NCBI GenBank assembly: GCA_021018815.1
Contig: JAITYX010000011.1
Span: forward strand, 6,958,501-7,022,500
DNA: 64,000 bases
DNA from: Talinum fruticosum
Lineage: Eukaryota; Streptophyta; Magnoliopsida; Caryophyllales; Talinaceae
Direction: 5' to 3'
A program made the translations under genes and the position numbers. Positions 49,551 to 60,112 of this stretch are shown here, piece by piece (positions within the stretch are counted from its first letter, which is position 1; each line of letters opens with the position of its first letter). The notes under the pieces are model-generated. The model saw only the letters and a list, made by a program, of their open reading frames with translations, did not search any database and was not told the DNA's origin.

Positions 49551-49884
49551 GGTCGTATCTCTCGTTCGTTTTTTAACCAAGTTGTCCCTGGCTGAGCAAT
49601 AATGAACGCTCACATTGGGTGTTGTTGGTATCAGTGTTTGTCGACAGCCATTGCTTTAGGAAGTTCGATCAATGGTGCCTTGTTTCTTTCCCAGTGGTGC
49701 TGTGCTATGGCAGGCAAAGCTCGTCTTGGCTTGCCATGACAAACCTTTCCTCCTGAGAAGGATGGGGCTTGTTTTTTGGAAGATTTTTGCCGAGTGCTAG
49801 GCTTTGCAGGCACTATTTGTTTTCTGAACTTGTACGCCGTATGCAATGGTCTTAGTGTAATGTAATGTTTTAAAATTTTCAATG

Positions 49885-49890
49885 AATAAA
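49885..49890 (+). terminator. probable poly(A) signal of the EBF gene
   Basis: AATAAA in the context AATGAATAAAATC, about 760 nt after the stop codon. A 3' UTR of this length is normal for EBF genes. Confidence 0.6.
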
Positions 49891-49899
49891 ATCTTAAAT

Positions 49900-50660
49900 A
49901 GCGGAAAAGTCAATTTTGCGCAATTATTTAGCTTGGATTGTATTGGCATCTTCTTCCATTATGCTGAATGGTATGCAATTAGCCTTATTTTTTCTTTCTT
50001 TTAGTGTAGATAATTTTTTTTATTCTAATCTTATATTCCATCAGTCATTATTAAGAAAACATAAATTTACATAAAATTTTATAATAAAATTTTTGTTAAA
50101 TGTTAAAATTATAGAGACTTACAATTAGGTTATACTTTAATTTATAATTATAGATTTGATAATTTTTACACTTGAGTAACCTTTTTAAAATTAAAAGGAT
50201 AGTTATACCCTTGTCTCTGTCTCCTCCATCGCGTCCCTTTAGTCTCTCTCCCCCTCCTCTCTCTCTCTCCCCTTCCATCACCTAGTGCAAGGTACAACCG
50301 TGTGTACCTTGCACCGTGCATAGGATATATAATATAGCTAAAGTATAAATGGGTCACACTGATATTTTCCAAAGCCCAATCCTCACTATGCTTTCCGTGA
50401 TATCATGCTCCAAGCAATCCTCACCGATGTTTTCCAAAGCCCATTCCCCCAACTACACTAAAAATAAATATTTCTCTAATTGATTTCCAAATCACACTTA
50501 ATTGCTGCAAACCAAACCCTAATCGAGTAGCAATTGATGGATTCCGAAGATAATAGAATTGCTTGAAGCGAGCTATTACCGATTGAAGAATTACAATTAT
50601 TAGAGGTTCAACAAGAACTCGAACTCCGCTGAATTAGAAGTTGAACAACGACTCGAACTC
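49900..50660. other. intergenic DNA, no gene seen
   Basis: AT-rich, with a short CT-rich run at 50215-50275 and a small inverted repeat (AAGGTACA...TGTACCTT) at 50289-50311. The last 150 bp hold in-frame, repeat-like GAACTCGAACTCGCT words that may be the 5' leader of the MULE transposase. Confidence 0.4.
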
Positions 50661-50667
50661 GCTCGCA

Positions 50668-53395
50668 ATGGAAGAAGAAATTGAAGAAGGAGAACTACAA
50701 CAATTTATCCCGACCACAGGTGAAGGTACGTATGATCTATGCTAAATATATGAGTTATTAGAAACATGCTGAAGTTATAATGTTGTGTAACTTGTGTTAA
50801 TTTGTTAGTTTTCATATTATTGCACATTACATGTTTAATAAAATTCCTTAAAGACAATTTTCTTAAAAGTTAAATCACGAGGTATAAAAAGATCGTATAA
50901 TTTTCTAAAAAGGTACACTAATTTGTTGATAAAGATACACTTCGAACCATCAAAGGTACACTAGATTAACAAACAATATAAACGACTAATAACAGCTTTT
51001 ACCTATTCAAGTTGTTCTATTTTATTTCTCTTATAAGTTATTAACCTAAATTGCGGATCCTCAAAATCAAAATCTTATCGAAAAATTATATGAAGAGAAT
51101 TTTGAATTTGAATTAATGGGGAAAACGGTCAACTCGAGCAAGAAGCATATGATTTGTATAACAATTATGGTTTAATAGTGGGATTCAACATTCGTCGCCA
51201 CAATAACGGACCTAGAACAGATGGCACTCGGTATAACTATGAAGAGGTATTGTTGTGCGAAACAAGGAAGTAAGAGACAAAGTGGGAAAAATGAAGTAGA
51301 AGGTGACAAAAGGCCATACGTCAAGAAAGTCACACGAGTTGGTTGCAAAGCAATGGTTCGGTTCTCGGTAGACGTAAATGGTGTGTGGACTGTCGTGAGA
51401 CATGATAAGCCGCACAATCATCCATTTTGCAATGTGAACAAACGTCACTTTATGAAATCTCAACGAAAAGTGACTAGTGCTGAATTAGAGTTACCGAAAC
51501 TAATGAAATCATGTAGAATAAAAGTTTCGATATCGTGAAATTATTGAAGAAGGAGGTAGGCGGTTCACTCGCCCTCGGGTTTACCATCGGAGATGCATAT
51601 AATATGCTTGCTGCAGATAAAAGAAAGCACTTGGACTGGTACTGATAGTAACACTTTAATGGGAATATTGAGGAAAAGGAAAGTTGAGGATGTCAACTTT
51701 TACTTTGACTTTGAACTTAGCGAAGGATCAAGTCTCACTAGCATTTTTGGAGGGATAGCATGATGAGAGAAGATTATAATCTCTTTGGAGATGTGATTAT
51801 ATTTGACACCATATACAGGACCAACAAATACGACATGATATGTGCACCGTTTGTTGGAATAAACCATCACAATAAGAATATAATGCTTGGATGTGAGTTC
51901 ATTTTGAATTAAAGGATAGAGTCATTTATCCGGCTTTTTCAAACTTTCTTGGAATCAATGGGTGGAAAGCATCCTAGGACTATAATGACAGACCAAGCAC
52001 CTTCCATTGCTACTGCTATCAAAGTGGTATTTCCGCAAGCACATCACGGACTATGTGTGTGGCATATTATTGAAAATTCAAAGAATCATATAAGAATGTT
52101 GAGATGTCGGGAGAATTTCACGAGACAAATTCAACCATGTACTCATGGGTTATGATATCGAAGAAGAATTTAATCATTATTGGACAAGGTAAGAGCTTCA
52201 TTGTAGCTTCTTTTCCAAATTAATTAATTTTGTTATCTTAATGTAAAAAGATACCCTGCAAAAGACTAAAAGTTCACTCGCAGAATAGAATTGATACCCT
52301 GTAAATAGAGTAAAGGTTCACTGTACAATACTAAAAACATTTGCCTTATCACCACTTTGATTTTCCCAGGTTGACTACGAGAATACAATTGTGCTGAAAA
52401 TGATTGGCTCAAGAAGCTTCATAGAAGTAGACATCATTGGTGTCCGGCTTTTGGTAAAGATTTTTTTCCGGAGGCATCTTATCTTCCCGGAGGGTCGAAT
52501 CAACCAATCGCTCAATTTCTTGCGGACTTCAAGCAACTACCGATCTTTGTGAATTTTATAATAACTTTCTTGATGTGGTAGCTGAGTGGAGAAGTAAAGA
52601 GAACGGAAAAGACTATGATTGTTGGGATGGACGGCCGAAACCTATTTTGCCCATGTACATATATTGATTCACGCAACGGAAGTGTATACGGCTGAAGTGT
52701 ATCATATTTTTCAGCAAGAGTACAAAAAGGAGTATCTTATGCACAGGCCAAAATTCAAGAGACCGCTTCATGTTTAACATATAGAGTATGGAGGGAACAA
52801 GTTAATGAATTTTTCCACATTGTTAACATCAATTGGGTCAATGAAACAGACTACTTGTACATGCAAAAATTTGAAGAAATGGGAATTTCAGTGCTTCCAT
52901 ATCTTGAGGATATTTAACATGTATTGTGTCAAGAAGATACCTGAGAAATATATATTGGATAGATGGAGGAAAAACATCAAGGCTTGGGGAGGTGATAATA
53001 ATGCAAAATGTTTCAGCAAATCTACCGAGCAATTCGTCATCGGTTTGGCGGTTGCAAGTTGCAAATGCGAAAATTTAGTACCCTCATAATTGCATCTCGC
53101 CACAAATGAGAAAACAAGAGCTTTTTGGGACGAATTGTTTGGAAAGGCTAAGGATGCTCTTGAAAAGGATATTGGCCCAATATACCATTGTGGATCGGAA
53201 GAGGAAAATGTAAAATCAAGAGGAATAGTCCAAAATCCCAATAAGACAAGGGAGAAAGGACAAAGAAATAAAAGAAAAGTGAGCATAGCTAAAAAGATGA
53301 GCAATCAAGTAAAAGCAAGAAAGAAGAATGCTTCAAAGCAAGCCACAAATAGCATTAGCCCTCTTAACATAAGCCCAAACATTCCAAGAGGCTGA
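50668..53395 (+). pseudogene. FAR1/MULE-type transposase
   Basis: The probable first exon starts MEEEIEEGELQQFIPTTGEG and ends at a GTACG donor (50737). After an intron, about 51080-51540 encodes a FAR1 DNA-binding domain (EAYDLYNNYGLIVGFNIRRH; VKKVTRVGCKAMVRF; DKPHNHPF) with a frame change near 51275. About 51780-52085 is the MULE transposase core (IIFDTIYRTNKYDM; TIMTDQAPSIATAI; HHGLCVWHI). About 52850-52920 has a SWIM zinc finger (CTCKNLKKWEFQCFH), and a Lys-rich tail ends at 53393-53395. An intron containing the AAAGATACCCTGC-type motif interrupts it near 52190-52370. In-frame stops (for example near 51910) and several shifts make it non-functional as read. Confidence 0.8.
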
Positions 53396-53744
53396 GTGAA
53401 GACATGTTGTGGATGTTGAAGAACATACAAGGAATTCATTGATGATTGCAAATTTATCATTGAAGATGTCGATATTGAAGAACTTTTTGAGCACCTTTAT
53501 ATTATTAAAACATATATGGTACATTTATTGGTTATTATTAAAAACTTACACGGTAATAGATTGTGATTATTATTGGTTGTTATTGACTCTTATTAGGTGT
53601 GACACATTGATGGTTTTAATTTTTATAGAACTTTAGTGTACTTTTTCTCTCGTTGCGGTGAACCTTTTCTCTATTGCGAGTGTACTTTTTTCCTAGGGTT
53701 GTTGAGAGAAAAACTTAAATAACCGCCGAAATGATGAGTCGCAC

Positions 53745-54030
53745 GGTCGTCGCTGGATCGCACGAGATACCGTGCGGGTTTTGTGGTTTTTCGCACGGCC
53801 GTGCATGTCTCGCACAACCTGGCCGTGCGAAAACTCCGAAAACTCGGAACTCTTCGGACGATTCGCACGGCCGTGCAGCTTCCGCACGGGTACAGTGCGA
53901 AAACTCTGAACTCTCCGGACGATTCGCACGACCGTGCGACTTCGCACGGGGCACCGTGCGTAAACTCCGAACTCTCTAGACGATTCGCACGGCCGTGCCG
54001 ATTCCGCACGGTGTACCATGCGAAAACTCG
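53745..54030. repeat. 61-bp GC-rich tandem array (GCACGGCCGTGC)
   Basis: The word GACGATTCGCACG recurs at 53857, 53918 and 53979, exactly 61 bp apart, with diverged partial units before. Each unit has GCACGGCCGTGC-type palindromes and AAAACTCCGAACTCT spacers. The array is far more GC-rich than its surroundings and is open in several frames on both strands, which I read as a consequence of the repeat, not as genes. Confidence 0.9.
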
Positions 54031-54370
54031 AACTCTCCTCTTCATCGCTTTCATCAAAGTTCATGAGACGTGACTTTTTCTAAATTACAGGGAACCTTTT
54101 TTAAATTTCAGTGAACCTTTTCCATATTACAGTGAATCTTTTCTACTACTATAGTGAACCTTTTTCAAATTTATTATATAATCTTCTAATTTTATAACCC
54201 TAAGGCTACTTAAGTTCTCAACTTGGGGTTAATAACCCTTTCTTAGATTGACAGATGCGCGGTTCTAGGTTTTCGAAGGTTTTTCTGGAAATTTCGGTAG
54301 AGTTTCCTCTATAATATGGCTAATCCCATAGGCTTAAAGCCCTAACCCCGCATGAAACGCAATTATAAAC

Positions 54371-54475
54371 TCAACGAGCCACACGCTCGGAGTATCACAA
54401 ACACAACTCAACGAGCCACACGCTCGGAGTATCACAAACACAACTCAACGAGCCACACGCTCGGAGTATTCACTT
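54371..54475. repeat. 37-bp tandem array
   Basis: Three near-identical units starting TCAACGAGCCACACGCTCGG at 54371, 54408 and 54445. Each contains the imperfect palindrome CGAGCCACACGCTCG. A related inverted copy lies inside the CACTA element at 9866-9901. Confidence 0.93.
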
Positions 54476-54737
54476 AGGGCTTTTACATTCAAAATAAAAC
54501 TTAAGTTCACATACACCGATCTTTACAAAGCATGAAAAACATATATACCAAAATATATACCTTCTGCAATTAAAGTTGAATATCATCTCTTAATGTAGAT
54601 GTTTCGATGATATACAATACAGCTCAAACCAACAAATAGCAGAATGCTATAATTTGCGGGCTCCAATAGAAAACACAAGATTAATTTCTACTAAAATAAA
54701 CAAAACAACCCCTAAAAAATCTAAACGAAAGATTAAC

Positions 54738-57700
54738 CTAACCCTTGATGTTACCATGTAGCATCCCACTTCTCCTTCTTGCAGGAGCACCTTCCTGCTC
54801 ATTCTCCAATTGAAAACCACTGAAGGACACCTCTTTTATAATTCTATTTTGGTAATTTTGACACTTATTTTCATTCAAAGAAGAAAGTTCATTTTGATCA
54901 TTGACGATGATATTGTAGCAATATTTGGCCCTCAATTTCTTCAACAATGCATCCTGTGGAAGGAAAAAAGAAATATAAGAAACTCAATCAATAACATCTT
55001 ATAAACTCAAAAAAGTATTTCAACTTACATTGCATTTCTTAAATCCAAGCATCCCATTTGTCGGGATCTCCCTTGTACGTCTCCATGTGTCGCATTGCAT
55101 AAATCCCCGAATCATGATATGATTCGTCTGAAGCAATAGTTGTCCATGGCAATTTCAAATGTTCAAGTTGGAAACTAGCCAAAGAAACAACTTTACCCCT
55201 TGTTGATCTTGGGATTCTATTTATACAACAATGATAGTATTCCGAAAAGCAACGACACCGGCAAAAAAAAAAAAAGCATGGTATAGTTATGGTACATTTT
55301 TCACATAATTTTCATAGAACTTTAGTGGACATGTTTTTTATTACAGTGAACCTTTTCTCTAATGCAGTGAATATTTAACTATGGTTTAGATAATCTTTAA
55401 CTGTAATGTCATAAGGTGGTTCTAATTCAAAAAGAAAAAAAAACGATAAAATTAAGATAGAAGATTACCAAGAGGTAAACAATGGTATAATCACCAGGGC
55501 TTTTCTCACTTTTCCGAGAAACATTATCTATAATCTCCACCTTCTTTCTCAACAAATTGAAGCACACAACAAAGTAACGCCTATTATGGAATATAGGAAA
55601 GAATATCTCGCACATATGAACACAACTTTAAACATCATATGAAAGCAACGTCAAGTCAAGCAACCGAAATGCAAATACAAAAAGATCTTACCAGATTTGA
55701 CTTTGGAATGTCAAGCCAGGAAGTGATTTCAATCGCATCATCTATAACTTTTTCAAAAGATTTAAACTTCTCCACGGAATATTCACTATCGTCACCACTA
55801 TCGTCACCCCCACCTTTAAGCTTCATCTACGTCATAACATTTAAATTAATTGAACATGGACTACAAAGAGCAAGCACAAACTAAAGTATCATAAAAACAA
55901 CAATTTACTTACATATGGAGTACACCCAAAAAAGAACCTTGACGGTGATTGAGGACCCTTCAATTTCTCCGCATGATTTAGTAAGTATGAGAATAAATCA
56001 ATCACATTAGGATCCAAATGATCCGCACACCCTAGAGTTCTAATCACCGATCTAGGAACCTTGAAATGTACATCGGCAAATAATATTTCACTGAAAAAAA
56101 AATTGGATGTATGGTGACCTCAAATAATATTTCACTCGAAAATAAAATTTAACATCTAATAAATTTATGAGAATAAAAACTTCTTACAAGATTACCTCTC
56201 AAGATGAATTTCATCAATTGGAAGAAAACCCCAATCGAAATGCACTTCTCTTTCGCGGTCAAAGACTTCAAGGCATCAATGTGCCTTTGGAAGTATGGTG
56301 ACCTCAAATAAAGCCCTCGCAATTTCTTTCTTGGTGGTTGAACACTTCCGATATCTTGGCTCAACTGGGGCTGCATTGTACATGAGTACTCGATCCACTT
56401 CGAGGATCTCCTTCATCACCATCACTTCGTTGATTATGACCTTCAAGCAACCCCAGTGACTTGGTTGGTTATGATCTTCTACATCCGCATGACTTGGTTG
56501 ATTAGGTGGTGGCTAAGATGAGGTGAAATCAAATCCTAAATCAAAGCTTGGAGGTGTAAAGTTGCCCGGCCCGAAGTCCGATCATAAGTCTTGGCCAATT
56601 CAATGCAAGCCTCCCAAAATCCTTGATCATCTCGCAAACAAGTTGTCATCTTGACTTAAGGGAGGTGCCTGTTTTCCTCTATCGAGATTTTCACGTTCAC
56701 CACCATGAAGATTTTCGCATTGCGCGAGATGGACCAGCTACGTCCTTAAAAACTTCCAATTTTGAGCACTGAATTAATACATCTACCAAAGTACCTTCAA
56801 CTTTGGACATGGCGGAACTCACTGGAAACATCCTACGCGCCTCACCAACCGACCGAACAACATCCACCAAAGCATTCGAAAAGTTCTTCACGGACGTAGA
56901 AACTTTATGAATGCATGCCTACAAAAAAAAAAAAATAAGAAAAGACCCTGCAGAATAGAAAAGGTACCATGCACATGACAAAAGGTACACTAAAAAAGAC
57001 AAAAAGATAACATGAAAGAGGATACATTGTCAATACCTTTTTCGACCTGACCTCTTCATCAACTTCATCTTGAATGTCACATTCTCTTGAATCCGGTACC
57101 CCAATTCTATCATCTACAAGCCCTTTTCCAAAGCACCCAACAGATTTCATTTCATAATTCATTCTGTCCAAAAGATCTTTCCCAGTCCAATTTGATAAAA
57201 TAGGAAATCTCCTTCCAATCACTCTTGTTTTGAAGAAGACACGATCCACATAGCAAAGCTATAATTTAAGATAAAGAAGAAAACAGATCATTAGAACATA
57301 AATTTCTACAATAAAAAACACATTGTACTCTAAAAATTTATTTGAATTAGAGTATTTACCATCAAGAATAGAATTGGACCTCTAAATATTCCATTTGGTT
57401 TCAGCTTCCATGTGTCCGTACACTTAACCAAACTATCCAATGTATATTTACACCAATTCAGGTTCTTCACCTCTTGTAAATTGAAAACATTTTTCAGCAC
57501 AAGATGATTAACCTTTAGACTTTGATGTCCCTTAATAATGCAGGTAACCACATAAACAACAAAGTTCCTCTTAAAATCATCACCCCTTGCCTTTGATGTT
57601 TCAATTTTTCAACAAGTTGATATGTCAGTAGAAATTTCCCATCCCATTGACTCTTCCACTGATTAACATATTCCTTTTAAAAAGTTGGTTCATTCTTTTT

Positions 57701-58160
57701 ACCTCTTCAACGTCTTTAGGTCCTCTTTGAAAGCCTAATGTCAAATACACATCTTCTTCTCTAATGATCAATTCATCATTTTCCAACTTCAATGATCGTC
57801 TACAAGTGTCGAAGTTTTCAACAAGCCATCTAGATAGCCTTGACGGAATTGCATCAATTTTCAAACTAAATAAAGAACCAAAACCCAGCTCAATAATATC
57901 CGTCTTCTGTTCCACCGATACATTTGAAAGAAAGCTAACTAAAGAAGAAGGAGACATTCTTCTCTTAAGTTTGATAGGATCATGTTCCATACCTAAACAA
58001 CCAATAAAGATTGATTACAATCTTAATAAAAAAAGTATTTAAAAGAGTAAATTAAATAGCAATTAAACGTACCAGGATTATTAGTTTCTTGCGGTGAAAC
58101 TTCCGAACGAGTTCTTTTATAATTCTTATGTGCAAAAGTCTTGACTCGCTCTTTCCTCAT
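54738..58160 (-). pseudogene. ULP1-protease-like gene of the MULE
   Basis: Exon 1 is 58160-58073 (MRKERVKTFAHKNYKRTRSE, donor CCTG|GTACGT). Further segments are 57990-57625 (LVSFLSNVSVEQKTDIIELG, IREEDVYLTLGFQRG), 57551-57330, 57249-57030, 56891-56697, 56376-56150 (LYLRSPYFQRHIDALKSLT), about 56090-55920, 55615-55500 (IFFPIFHNRRYFVVCFNLL, VEIIDN), about 55220-55050 (YHDSGIYAMRHMETYKGDP) and 54947-54738. The His and Asp of a ULP1-type site are recognisable in the HNRRYF...IIDN stretch. The expected nucleophile motif (D-C-G) reads D-S-G at about 55108-55116. Several introns are plausible; whether the frame is intact across all of them cannot be settled by eye. If active, the family acts on SUMO conjugates; this copy probably cannot. 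Confidence 0.7.
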
Positions 58161-58256
58161 GCTATTATCATAAGAAAGAAAACAACAACCTTTAATAAGC
58201 TAATAGGATAACAAAAATAACCCTAAAAAATAGAGAATTAAAGACTCAATTTCAAT

Positions 58257-58458
58257 AAACTAATAGGTACCCTGTAAATGACAAAAGGTACCCCGCACAA
58301 CTTAATTTCGATAAAGACTCAATCAAAAGATACTCTGCACAACTTAACTAATAGGTACCCCGCAAATGACAAAAGGTGACAAAAGGTACCCCGCACACGA
58401 CAAAAGATACTCTTGAAAAATAGAAAAGGTATCCCGCACAGGACAAAAGGTACCATGC
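58257..58458. repeat. reiterated GACAAAAGGTACCCCGCA motif
   Basis: About eight degenerate units of roughly 20-25 bp (for example ATGACAAAAGGTACCCCGCA and AGAAAAGGTATCCCGCACA). The same motif, in one orientation or the other, recurs in the introns and spacers of the element: 50890-50960, 52255-52345, 53635-53690, 54090-54170, 55320-55375 and 56940-57010. Confidence 0.8.
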
Positions 58459-58578
58459 ACACTACTACATCATAAACCGGAATTTTACGTGCTTTTCCAT
58501 TCTTTTATTAGCTAATTTCGACACTTCAAAGGCCTTCTCACCTAAATTCTTATTTGATTTTGCTTACTTTCTTCATTT

Positions 58579-59833
58579 ATGATTAAAGTGTGCGAATTTC
58601 TATGTTTTGAGGTAATCCCGCCTTTTATGATGAAGAATACATCTTTCAAAGTGCTAAGGAAAAGAACGGGAGGCCATAGAAGGTCGGAGAGTGAAGAAAG
58701 AGGTCAAGCCAAGTTAGCACAGGTTGTAGCACTGGCCGTGTCGAAGAAAAGAAGGAAAAGCGCACCTAGCACAGCCGTGCCGAAGCGTAAGAGGTCAGCA
58801 CAGGCCATGCTAGGAATTCGAAAATCAATCGAAGGCGCCGTGAGTTTGCACGGGTTAAGCACGGTTTCAGCACAGTGCCATGCTAAGAATTTGAGATTTA
58901 ATTGAAGAAGCCGTGAGCTTGCACGGTGCAAGACGGGTTCAAGCATCGGTCGTGCCAATCGGCAGCTTATGTTTTTTATGCATCTTTTATTCCGTAACTG
59001 TCATTTTTGGAGGGGGACTTTTTAGGCTTCGTTTCTAGGCTAGTTTCTCTCTATGTTTAAGCACTTATTTTCCATTGTTAAGGGATCAAAGCTTGGAGTT
59101 ATTTTCATTTAATCGCAAGTTAATTCAAGTTTACGGTATTGTCATTTTTTCTCTACTCTTATCTTTCATTCTTTTCCTGTTCTTCTCTCGCTTGTTGTCA
59201 CATGTCATGAATATGTGTGGCTAAATTTCCAACTTAGGTTGGGGATTTGCCACTAATATGTTAGCTTAATCGTAATTCATGCTTTCATGCTAATTTGCAA
59301 TTGTTTGATGAATTTCCGACTTGTTGATACTTGCGAATTGGTGTGAGGTTCGAGAGAATCCTGCCTTTATTATTTTTGGGAATTGAGTAGATTTCGAGAG
59401 GAGAGGCTTAGTTCTACTTCAACTTGTTGGATGATTACAACTTAGATATGAGAATAATTTAGGTTGTTATTAAGGGAAGAATTGATAACTTTATAATTCT
59501 TTGGTTTTAATTGTGTGAGAACAACGATTAATTCAATTGAGTTAGCTTAATGACCTTCGAGAGAAGGCTTAGGTGGTCTCGAACTGCATCGATTCCCTAG
59601 TTCATCGCAGTTGTGAATAGTGTAGAAGCATGTAATTAAGGTTGTTGGCATGTTAGCTTGGTAAATCCTCGCCTAAGGTTTTCTTTATCTCGATTTTATT
59701 TTGTTCTTTGAGTGTTTATATCATCACCCAAGTGAATTATTTCGTTGCTTAGTTCGAAAGGACATTGACCTTAGACTTTTAAGAGACCTAGCTCCCTGAG
59801 ACCGACAACCGTACTCTCTATAGTAAAACAACA
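58579..59833 (+). repeat. probable 5' LTR of the Athila-like element
   Basis: The right end (ACAACA, 59828-59833) is set by the primer site three bases later. The left end is a guess (a TG at 58579), because the partner LTR is beyond the window. The LTR contains several GCACGG / CCGTGC words (58690-58960), recalling the array at 53.7-54.0 kb. Confidence 0.45.
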
Positions 59834-59836
59834 AAA

Positions 59837-59856
59837 TGGCGCCGTTGCTCGGGAGC
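59837..59856 (+). other. primer-binding site
   Basis: TGGCGCCGTTGCTCGGGAGC closely resembles the TGGCGCCGTTGCCGGGGA primer site typical of plant Athila-like elements, with small changes in the second half. Confidence 0.75.
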
Positions 59857-60112
59857 TAGCGCCACTCCTTAGTTTAAGTAACGTGACACTTTTGGATTGA
59901 GCTTTTTATTTTTTATTTTTTATTTTATTTTTATTTTTATTCTTTCTTTTTGCTTTTATCTTTCCTTGAGCCTACTTACGCTTGGTATAGTTTCTTGAGT
60001 GTATGCTTAGGAGGAATCATAGAGGTGAAGAATTAGCGCCTCTTGATCCCGAAATTGAAGCAACCGTCAGCGCATAAGTGGTGCAGCTCGCAGCGAAGAA
60101 AGAAGCAAAATA

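Larger units (their letters stand above)
50660..58459. mobile_element. Mutator-like element with FAR1-type transposase and ULP1-like gene (Kaonashi-like)
   Basis: A plus-strand FAR1/MULE transposase (50668-53395) and a convergent minus-strand ULP1-protease-like gene (58160-54738) share a single region, with tandem arrays between their 3' ends. Mutator-like elements carrying ULP-like genes are known in plants (Kaonashi-type MULEs). I found no long terminal inverted repeats, so the outer limits are approximate and follow the genes and the reiterated AAAAGGTAC motif that marks the non-coding parts. Confidence 0.65.

Noticed and set aside
50281..50320. Left terminal inverted repeat of the FAR1/ULP element
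   Set aside because: The small palindrome AAGGTACA...TGTACCTT is local and has no inverted partner at the right side of the element.
53671..54073. Overlapping Arg/Ser-rich open frames on both strands
   Set aside because: They are produced by the 61-bp GC-rich tandem array, not by a gene.
54371..54475. CRISPR-like regularly spaced repeats
   Set aside because: The units are contiguous 37-bp tandem repeats without unique spacers, in a plant genome.
58579..58905. Lys/Arg-rich open frame in the Athila-like LTR
   Set aside because: It lies inside the probable LTR upstream of the primer site and has no resemblance to a gag or host protein.
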